Assembly: GCA_016708845.1 (NCBI GenBank)
Contig: JADJFB010000013.1
Coordinates: 1 to 64,000 of the forward strand
Length of the DNA: 64,000 nucleotides
Direction: 5' to 3'
From: Bacteroidota bacterium
Lineage (GTDB): Bacteria; Bacteroidota; Bacteroidia; B-17B0; Aurantibacillaceae
The position numbers and the translations under genes were made by a program. Shown piece by piece: positions 57,689-64,000 of this stretch. Under the pieces are notes generated by a model. It saw only the letters and a program-made list of their open reading frames with translations, was not told the origin of the DNA and made no database searches. The number at the start of each line of letters is the position of its first letter. Positions within the stretch are counted from its first letter, which is position 1.

Positions 57689-58621
57689 TTACAATTCCTC
57701 TAACCCCACTCCTACTCTTCTTTTATTCAAATTTTCGGGATCAATTACAGGAAACATGGTAAATTTATATCTATCATCATAATTCCCTTGCGTACCATAC
57801 ACTTGTTTTTCACCTTTGGCTACTTTAAGTTTATCAATAAAAAACGCTAAGGATTTCCAACTAATATAACCTCTATCTGCCGCTAAGATAAATTGATTTA
57901 CATATTTTTCTTTAATGGTTAATGGCGCAAAACTTAAAATATAAAAAGGAATACCTGATGATTCGCCTGCAATTTCTTTAGATGGGTATCCAAACCTATC
58001 TATAATTTTAGAAATGTTCTCAAATGACAAACTATCCAAATGCCTCAATTGAGTTTCAAAAATATTTCTTTTAACGGGATTTTTAAGATTCGTATTAATA
58101 CTATCTGCCAACGTATTATTATGCAAAGCAAATTCTTTATCAATAACATTTAAGGCTTCAATTAACGAATCATTAGTTTTAATATTCTTATTTACATATT
58201 CGGTTTTAATGAGTTTACCTTGCTCGTAATACATGTTTTTTACCAACAAGCCACTATCGTTGTAAGATTTCCATTTTCCATAAAAATAATAATGTACTCT
58301 GTCTGGTAAATTTTCGAGGCGTGCATTGCCTTTTAATTTTACTTTTCCATTGGGATAGTAAAAAGTCGTTTTCATTTTTTTGAAGCGATTAATTTCTCTT
58401 CTATCTAAAACGCCATCATTATTATAGAAATAACATTTGCCAGATGAAATTCCATTTCTAAAACGACCTTCGAACGATTTTATTTTTTTGGCATCATCTA
58501 TATATGTAATCCACTTACCTGTGCGTTCGCCATGTTTATTTAAGCGATTTAACTTTTGAGAAAAAGAGTGATAAGGATTTATTGAAAAGAGAACAAGAGA
58601 AATATAAAGGATTGTTTTCAT
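57689..58621 (-). CDS. MORN/YwqK-like repeat protein, exported
   Basis: A 310-residue protein with a signal peptide (KTILYISLVLFSINPYHSFS). Residues about 25-150 carry repeats of the kind GKWITYIDDAKKIKSFEGRF, RNGISSGKCYFYNNDGVLD, YYPNGKVKLKG and KWKSYNDSGLLVKNMYYEQGK, as in MORN-variant (YwqK-type) proteins. The C-terminal half is predicted mostly helical and has no family that I recognise. It is the last of three genes, 12 nt after dapF. Confidence 0.7.
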   Translation of the reverse strand: MKTILYISLVLFSINPYHSFSQKLNRLNKHGERTGKWITYIDDAKKIKSFEGRFRNGISSGKCYFYNNDGVLDRREINRFKKMKTTFYYPNGKVKLKGNARLENLPDRVHYYFYGKWKSYNDSGLLVKNMYYEQGKLIKTEYVNKNIKTNDSLIEALNVIDKEFALHNNTLADSINTNLKNPVKRNIFETQLRHLDSLSFENISKIIDRFGYPSKEIAGESSGIPFYILSFAPLTIKEKYVNQFILAADRGYISWKSLAFFIDKLKVAKGEKQVYGTQGNYDDRYKFTMFPVIDPENLNKRRVGVGLEEL

Positions 58622-58633
58622 CGAGCAAACAAA

Positions 58634-59431
58634 TTAAACTTTGTTTTCGTCTTGTACTTCGATGGTTGTTTTAAAAACAAAATTAGCAGGACCTTCTAAC
58701 CAAATATTATAAAATGTGTTTTCTAAAACCTTTTCAAATTTCACATTTAAATTTCCACCTAATGTTTTGATAGCGCAATTATTTTTATCAGAACTCACAC
58801 CTTTTAAAGCAGCTACTAAAGCTGCGGCTGTAACGCCTGTGCCACAAGATAAGGTTTCGTCTTCTACTCCACGCTCGTAGGTGCGAACAAATAACTCATT
58901 ATCTTTTTTCTCAATAAAATTAACGTTAGTACCTTCAAATACAAAACGGTCGTTATTTCTTATTTTTTTTCCTTCTGTAAATACATCAAAATTTTCAATC
59001 CCATTTACAAATTTCACATAATGTGGTGAGCCTGTATTCAAATAAAAATAGCCTTCGCCTACTTCTACTTGGCGTACATCATTCATTTTTAAAGAAACCC
59101 AATCGTTATCAATTTTAGCTTCATGTATGCCATCAATTGCCAAAAACTTAGCGTGAGTAGTTACAATTCCTAAATATTTTGCGAATGCTGTAATGCATCT
59201 TCCGCCATTACCACACATACTACTTTCGTTTCCATCGCTATTAAAATAAACCATTTTAAAATCAATACCTGGCTCTAATTCCAATAACATTAAGCCATCT
59301 GCACCAATACCAAAGCGGCGGTCGCACAACCATTTAATTTGTTCGGTTGTTAACGAAATTGTTTTTTCACGATTATCTATCAGTACAAAATCATTACCTG
59401 TACCTTGATATTTGTAGCATTGCAACTGCAT
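58634..59431 (-). CDS. dapF: Diaminopimelate epimerase
   Basis: A 265-residue PLP-independent racemase that turns LL- into meso-diaminopimelate for lysine and peptidoglycan. The two catalytic cysteines are Cys73 in SMCGNGGRC and Cys196 in LSCGTGVTA. GTGNDFVLIDN, FNSDGNESSM and NTGSPHYV are further family motifs. It lies in a small operon, 5 nt after the gene upstream. Confidence 0.95.
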   Translation of the reverse strand: MQLQCYKYQGTGNDFVLIDNREKTISLTTEQIKWLCDRRFGIGADGLMLLELEPGIDFKMVYFNSDGNESSMCGNGGRCITAFAKYLGIVTTHAKFLAIDGIHEAKIDNDWVSLKMNDVRQVEVGEGYFYLNTGSPHYVKFVNGIENFDVFTEGKKIRNNDRFVFEGTNVNFIEKKDNELFVRTYERGVEDETLSCGTGVTAAALVAALKGVSSDKNNCAIKTLGGNLNVKFEKVLENTFYNIWLEGPANFVFKTTIEVQDENKV

Positions 59432-59436
59432 AATAA

Positions 59437-60066
59437 TTAATTAATTTTAGCTAATAACTGAGAATCGTTAACTAGTTCCATAGGTTTAAACTCGGTACCC
59501 GAAGATATTTTATAAACCACATCATCATTTTTTAAATAGTAACTATCGTCTACTTTGTAAATCGTAATACTACTGAAGTCTGACAAGCCATATAAAATAA
59601 CTCTGTTACGAGTCATCCTATAACCTTTAGAGTTTAAAGGTGTTTTCCAAAATTCCACAAAAAATAAATTAGGATATTCTGCATTTGTAACGCCTGCCAA
59701 TTGCCCAGTTAGTGTGTCGCGTTTCGAATCTGCATCTAAATTAATAACCTTAATATTTTTAACTGATAGTAATTCTTCCTGAGCCACATTTACATCCTCC
59801 TCTTTTAATAAAGCATCTACTTCGCTGTAATTAATGTTTGGAGAATTTTTAGTATTTATATTTTTCTTTTTATCTGATTTACTTTCTTCTTTCTTTTCAG
59901 ATTTATCAGTAGATACAGATTGCTCAACAATTTTAATATTATCAATATTCGGTTTGTTGAACTTTTTTAAATAATCGTCAATTTTAAAAATAAAAAAAGC
60001 CACGCCAGCTAACAAGCCAATAGAAACTCCGAAAACAAAAGGTGGTATTTTATATTTAAATCTCAT
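59437..60066 (-). CDS. Membrane-anchored protein of unknown function
   Basis: A 209-residue protein with one N-terminal helix (VFGVSIGLLAGVAFFIFKI), a Lys/Glu/Ser-rich linker (residues about 45-75), and a C-terminal domain of about 110 residues with strand-rich sequence (YPNLFFVEFWKTPLNSKGYR, RVILYGLSDFSSITIYKVDD). I do not recognise it. It leads the dapF operon, so a link to envelope or peptidoglycan biology is possible but not shown. Confidence 0.7.
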   Translation of the reverse strand: MRFKYKIPPFVFGVSIGLLAGVAFFIFKIDDYLKKFNKPNIDNIKIVEQSVSTDKSEKKEESKSDKKKNINTKNSPNINYSEVDALLKEEDVNVAQEELLSVKNIKVINLDADSKRDTLTGQLAGVTNAEYPNLFFVEFWKTPLNSKGYRMTRNRVILYGLSDFSSITIYKVDDSYYLKNDDVVYKISSGTEFKPMELVNDSQLLAKIN

Positions 60067-60331
60067 GATTTTTGCGAGATTAAATTTACATAATTTTCTG
60101 AAAGGGTTTTCAACTATTTAACTATAGTTTTAACCATTTCGTCTATCTGTTAAAATTGTAATCTAAGACAAATGACAAATTATTTTAACAAAATTTTACC
60201 TTAAAAGCCCCAAAAGCCTTGCTGCCGTTAAGTATTGTTAAAAACAGAATAGAACTATAACTTCTGGTGTAATTTTGCGTTATGAATTTAAGAAATCAAT
60301 TTTTAATTAACATTAATAAAAATAAAACCAT

Positions 60332-61801
60332 ATGAAAAAAGTAATCTCATCTCTGTTTGTAGGCGCTTTAGGTGGCGCTTTTGCGTTAGTTGGCAATTAT
60401 TACTTTAATCAAAATAATACCAGTCAAGTAACTAATTACAATCCTTACGCTACACCTACTCAGTTAGCAAGCTATAATAGTTTTGCTACAGCAGCAAATG
60501 CGCCTGACTTTGTTATGTCGGCCGAAAAAACAGTCAATTCGGTAGTTCATATAAAAACAATTGTTGAACATAAAAACAATTTAGCCTACGATCCTTTTCA
60601 AGATTGGTTTTTTGGTGGGAGACAACGTCAACCAAATATGATGCAAGGAAGTGGTAGTGGTGTTATTATTAGTCAGGATGGATACATTGTAACAAACAAC
60701 CATGTGATTAATGAAGCTACAAAAATAGAAGTAGTATTAAATGATAAACGAACTTATGTTGCAGAAGTTATTGGCACAGATCCAAATACTGATTTAGCAT
60801 TATTACGTATCAAAGAAAATAGTTTACCATTTGTAAATTATGGAAACTCTGATGATGTAAAAGTGGGCGAATGGGTATTAGCAGTTGGAAATCCATTTAA
60901 TTTAAACTCAACCGTAACAGCAGGTATTGTAAGCGCAAAAGGACGTAATATAAATATTTTAGAACATAACGCACAAGGCGGAAGCTTAGCACCAATTGAA
61001 TCTTTCATTCAAACAGATGCTGCTGTAAACCCTGGTAACAGTGGAGGCGCCTTAGTTAGCACAACTGGCGATTTAGTAGGTATTAATACAGCTATTGCTT
61101 CTAATAATGGTTCTTATCAAGGCTATTCTTTTGCAATACCAGTTAACTTAGTAAAAAAAGTAGTGTCAGATTTAATTGAATACGGAACAGTACAACGCGC
61201 CTTTATTGGATTAAGTATTCAGGATATTGACTCGAAATTTGCTGAAGAAAAACGTATTAAACAATTAAAAGGTGTTTATGTAAATGGTTTAACTGAAAAC
61301 GGCGCAGGCGAAGAAGCAGGAATTAAAATTGGTGATATTGTAACGAAAGTAGAAAACGTTGCAGTAAAAAGTACTTCTGAGTTATTAGAACAAATCGGTA
61401 AATTCAGACCAAGCGATAAGGTTAATGTAACCGTTGTGAGAAATGAGAAAGAAGTGATTATGCCTGTTGTTTTAAAAAATAAAGAAAACAGTTTAGGGAT
61501 TATTAAAAAGCCGGAAATTTTCAGAACAGCTGTTAACTCTTTAGGTGCGGAGTTTGAGGAATTAAATGCCGAAGATTTATCCAAGCTAAATATTCCATCG
61601 GGTGTAAAAATCGCCAAATTACAAGCAGGTAAATTAGCAAACGCTGGCATTAAAGAAGGCTTCATTATCACATCAGTTGATAAGAAAAAAGTATCGAGCA
61701 TAAAAGATATTCAAAACATGTTGGAGAATAAAACAGGTGGCGTTTTAATTGAAGGCATGTATCCAAATGGCATGAGAGCCTATTATGGTTTTGGGTTGTA
61801 A
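60332..61801 (+). CDS. Deg/HtrA-type periplasmic serine protease
   Basis: A 489-residue envelope quality-control protease (DegP/DegQ family). An N-terminal membrane segment (residues about 4-22) is followed by a trypsin-like domain with His124 (TNNHVIN), Asp154 (NTDLALLRI) and Ser237 (NPGNSGGAL). Two PDZ domains follow: RAFIGLSIQD through GVYVNGLTENGAGEEAGI, and the second with LAKLQAGKLANAGI-type sequence (GVKIAKLQAGKLANAGIKEG). Degrades or holds misfolded exported proteins, useful for a cell that exports giant T9SS proteins. Monocistronic, between dapF operon and rpoD. Confidence 0.92.
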   Translation: MKKVISSLFVGALGGAFALVGNYYFNQNNTSQVTNYNPYATPTQLASYNSFATAANAPDFVMSAEKTVNSVVHIKTIVEHKNNLAYDPFQDWFFGGRQRQPNMMQGSGSGVIISQDGYIVTNNHVINEATKIEVVLNDKRTYVAEVIGTDPNTDLALLRIKENSLPFVNYGNSDDVKVGEWVLAVGNPFNLNSTVTAGIVSAKGRNINILEHNAQGGSLAPIESFIQTDAAVNPGNSGGALVSTTGDLVGINTAIASNNGSYQGYSFAIPVNLVKKVVSDLIEYGTVQRAFIGLSIQDIDSKFAEEKRIKQLKGVYVNGLTENGAGEEAGIKIGDIVTKVENVAVKSTSELLEQIGKFRPSDKVNVTVVRNEKEVIMPVVLKNKENSLGIIKKPEIFRTAVNSLGAEFEELNAEDLSKLNIPSGVKIAKLQAGKLANAGIKEGFIITSVDKKKVSSIKDIQNMLENKTGGVLIEGMYPNGMRAYYGFGL

Positions 61802-61940
61802 GTTTAGTAGTTTAAAGTAGATTTATCATTTGATTGAGCGGTTATGTCTTTACGCATTTGTGATAGGTCTAAAAAAGTAAAAATCAAATGTTAAAAACAT
61901 AACAAAAACCTAATCATTTAATAATCAAAGCAATACAGAC

Positions 61941-61971
61941 TTGGAAAAACGCCCTTTTTTTTCTATCTTTG
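61941..61971 (+). promoter_or_regulatory. Promoter of rpoD
   Basis: TTG at 61941-61943 and TATCTTTG at 61964-61971 are 20 nt apart. The -7 box is identical to that of the ribosomal operon. The ATG is 27 nt downstream. Confidence 0.75.
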
Positions 61972-61997
61972 TTGGCTTATAAAACCAATCTAATACC

Positions 61998-62861
61998 ATG
62001 AGACAGCTAAAAATAACCAAATCGATTACCAATCGCGAGAGTGCATCTTTAGATAAATACCTTCAAGAAATTGGTAGAGAAGAATTAATTACTGCAGAAG
62101 AGGAAGTTGTTTTAGCCAAGAAGATTAGAGATGGGGACCAAGACGCTTTAGAAAAATTAACCCGTGCTAACTTACGTTTCGTAGTATCTGTAGCAAAACA
62201 ATATCAAAATCAAGGTTTAAGTTTACCAGATTTAATTAATGAAGGAAATTTAGGTTTAATTAAAGCAGCTCGTCGTTTTGATGAGACTCGTGGATTTAAA
62301 TTTATCTCTTACGCTGTATGGTGGATTCGTCAATCAATTTTACAAGCATTAGCAGAACAATCTCGTATCGTTCGTTTACCATTAAACCAAGTAGGTTCAT
62401 TAAATAAAATCAATAAAGCTTATTCTAAATTAGAACAAGAATTTGAGCGTGAACCAACAGCAGATGAAATTGCCGAATTATTAGATTTACCAATTGATAA
62501 AGTATCTGATACAATGAAAGTATCTGGTCGTCACGTAAGTATGGACGCACCATTTGCTAACGGTGAAGAAAGTTCTTTATTAGATGTATTAGTAAACCAT
62601 GATTCATTGAAAGCAGATGCTGGTTTGATTATGGAATCCTTATCAAAAGAAATTGATAGAGCTTTATCTACTTTAACTGAAAGAGAAAGAGACGTAGTTA
62701 AATTATTTTTCGGAATAGGTTTAAACCACGGTTTAACTTTAGAAGAAATTGGTGATAAATTTGATTTAACTCGCGAGCGTGTTCGTCAAATTAAAGAAAA
62801 AGCGATTCGCCGTTTACGCCACAGTTCAAGAAGTAAATTGTTACAACAATACTTAGGATAA
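61998..62861 (+). CDS. rpoD: Primary sigma factor RpoD/SigA
   Basis: A 287-residue housekeeping sigma factor, the short form usual in Bacteroidota (no long region 1.1). Region 1.2 SLDKYLQEIGREELITAEEE, region 2 LRFVVSVAKQYQNQGLSLPD and RFDETRGFKFISYAVWWIRQ (core and -10 element recognition), region 3 with EREPTADEIAELLDLP, and region 4.2 LTLEEIGDKFDLTRERVRQI (-35 element helix-turn-helix). Complete and unbroken. It directs the TTTG/TAnnTTTG promoters seen in this window. Confidence 0.96.
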   Translation: MRQLKITKSITNRESASLDKYLQEIGREELITAEEEVVLAKKIRDGDQDALEKLTRANLRFVVSVAKQYQNQGLSLPDLINEGNLGLIKAARRFDETRGFKFISYAVWWIRQSILQALAEQSRIVRLPLNQVGSLNKINKAYSKLEQEFEREPTADEIAELLDLPIDKVSDTMKVSGRHVSMDAPFANGEESSLLDVLVNHDSLKADAGLIMESLSKEIDRALSTLTERERDVVKLFFGIGLNHGLTLEEIGDKFDLTRERVRQIKEKAIRRLRHSSRSKLLQQYLG

Positions 62862-62871
62862 TCTTTATTGA

Positions 62872-63326
62872 TTATTTACTCCAATTAAAGCAAACATCAA
62901 CTAGATGTTTGCTTTTTTTATGCAATGTCATTTTTCCATAAAGGTTACGGTTAAATTTAGTAAGCTTTTTATGAAATGTATGCTTGTGTATTTTTTTATT
63001 TGAAGAAGAACTTAAACTTCGTGATGAAAAATTAAAAGATAGCTCTAAGCCTTTTCTATTATTACTTACAACGTTATTAGTTTGAATGTTAGAATTGATG
63101 TTTCGCTGTGATTGATTAATATTTGAAACATTATCATCTATAAAATTAAGCTGTTGTTGCTCTAAAGGATTGTTATCATTGTTATCATTATTCAAATAAT
63201 TGGAGGTTTGAATAATTTGCATTGGAACATTTATGTTATTTTGAACAAATAAATTTCCCGCTTGTTGTACTTGAGAAACGTACTTAAAAATGCAATTAGT
63301 AAAATAATAAGATATGTAACTTTCAT
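62872..63326 (-). CDS. Small exported Asn/Gln-rich protein (frameshift in signal peptide)
   Basis: About 150 residues. The likely start is ATG at 63324-63326, giving a signal peptide MKVTYLIILLIAFLST. A T deletion at the run 63276-63278 (minus-strand T) must be restored to continue FSQVQQAGNLFVQNNINVPM. The middle is Asn/Gln-rich (NYLNNDNNDNN), then LELSFNFSSRSLSSSS and a very basic C-terminus (HKHTFHKKLTKFNRNLYGKM) ending VDVCFNWSK. I do not recognise a named family. Its last codons coincide with the rpoD terminator on the other strand. Confidence 0.6.
62887..62920 (+). terminator. Terminator of rpoD
   Basis: AAAGCAAACATC pairs with GATGTTTGCTTT around AACTA and is followed by a T run. It lies inside the 3' end of the convergent small gene. 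Confidence 0.85.
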
Positions 63327-63578
63327 TGAATATATATTTAATCAAATATCAAAAGATAAACTTCAACCACCGATTTTGACTTGTTAACGAAACTTAAAAA
63401 GAAACTTCTTTAACTAATTTTAGGAGCTAAACCTTATATAAATTCTGAAAATGGTCGGTGAAATTTGGAAAAACATTGTAGAATTAAAGATTTAACGAAT
63501 AATTGCTCAATTATATTATGAGTGGTTAAAAAACAAGATATAATTCACATACATTTATAAAAACCTAAAATAACTAAC

Positions 63579-64000
63579 ATGAAATTTATTACTTATTCTT
63601 TATTAGGATTAATGTCTATTTCGCAGTTCACTACATCTGCGCAAGGCCAATTATCTCAGCCATTAAAGGCTAGAAAGCAATTCACAATGCCTTCTAATCT
63701 TACAATTAATGATTACACATCAAAGACAATTCTGTTTAAAGTGAAACCTCAATATAGAGGTATAACAAGCAACACTAAAATTAATAATCCTTTATTAGAT
63801 CAGGTATTAGCTTACGTTGGAGTAAATAAATTAAGTAAAAAGTTTCCAAATCATGCTCCGCCTGAAAGAGCTAAAAACGAATTAGGTCAAGCTTACGCAG
63901 ATTTATCTTTAATTTATGAATTAAAGTATACAAACAACATAGCACTAGAAGATGCTATTAACCAAATTTTAGCAACTAATCTTGTGGAATTTGCTGAGCC
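63579..64000 (+). CDS. N-terminal part of a secreted protein, probably an S8 peptidase (cut by window end)
   Basis: The first 140 residues, in an open frame to the end of the window. A signal peptide (KFITYSLLGLMSISQFTTSAQ) precedes a propeptide-like domain: TILFKVKPQYRGITSN, LLDQVLAYVGVNKLSKKFPN, PPERAKNELGQAYADLSLIY, and ALEDAINQILATNLVEFAEP. This pattern is that of the N-terminal pro-region of Bacteroidota T9SS-exported subtilisin-like (S8) peptidases. The catalytic domain lies outside the window, so the call is inferred. The gap 63327-63578 shows no other gene. Confidence 0.6.
   Translation, partial: MKFITYSLLGLMSISQFTTSAQGQLSQPLKARKQFTMPSNLTINDYTSKTILFKVKPQYRGITSNTKINNPLLDQVLAYVGVNKLSKKFPNHAPPERAKNELGQAYADLSLIYELKYTNNIALEDAINQILATNLVEFAE

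Overview
The window is AT-rich chromosomal DNA of a member of the Bacteroidota, most likely Flavobacteriales-like; the genus cannot be fixed from the sequence. The evidence is: two giant secreted proteins ending in the type B type IX secretion (CHU_C/gliding-associated) domain, a type A T9SS protein, a short 287-residue primary sigma factor, promoters of the TTTG-N(18-22)-TAnnTTTG form ahead of rpsL, rpoD and other genes, and mostly A-rich rather than Shine-Dalgarno leaders. No tRNA, rRNA, CRISPR array, transposase or phage gene was found.

Layout. 0-5.5 kb: remains of a DUF4856 lipoprotein, an MFS exporter, a KirBac-type potassium channel, SCO1/SenC, a TlpA-like thioredoxin and a SET-domain protein. 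5.5-12.1 kb (+): four tandem sulfotransferase paralogs, then an MBOAT acyltransferase overlapping an SGNH-like partner. 12.1-14.3 kb: three aspartyl/asparaginyl beta-hydroxylase-like paralogs. 14.3-18.5 kb (-): a tightly coupled operon of ketosynthase III, acyl carrier protein, ketosynthase III, SDR, family 2 glycosyltransferase and GNAT. Together 5.5-18.5 kb looks like an accessory locus that makes and decorates (acyl, sulfate, hydroxyl) a surface glycan or lipid; this function is inferred. 19.2-23 kb: two TMTC/PMT-like membrane proteins with TPR tails. 23-36.3 kb: two giant repeat-rich T9SS adhesin-like proteins, each with a block of 228-bp (76-residue) repeats. 36.6-54 kb: the complete fused str-S10-spc-alpha ribosomal superoperon, rpsL to rplQ, without tuf, adk or map. 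54-64 kb: a DUF1761 membrane protein, a T9SS type A beta-propeller protein, a small dapF operon, a Deg/HtrA protease, rpoD, a small secreted protein, and the start of a probable S8 peptidase cut by the window edge.

Data quality matters here. About twenty genes are broken by single-base changes, many in short homopolymers, including essential rplE (one A too many, then one A too few) and the end of rplQ. Two other genes carry in-frame stops with intact family sequence downstream, and one adhesin carries an in-frame stop at a leucine position. Three genes appear to lack an internal segment. The simplest reading is an imperfect long-read consensus rather than mass pseudogenisation, so most broken genes are described as probably intact in the organism. 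Start and end positions given for them span all fragments.
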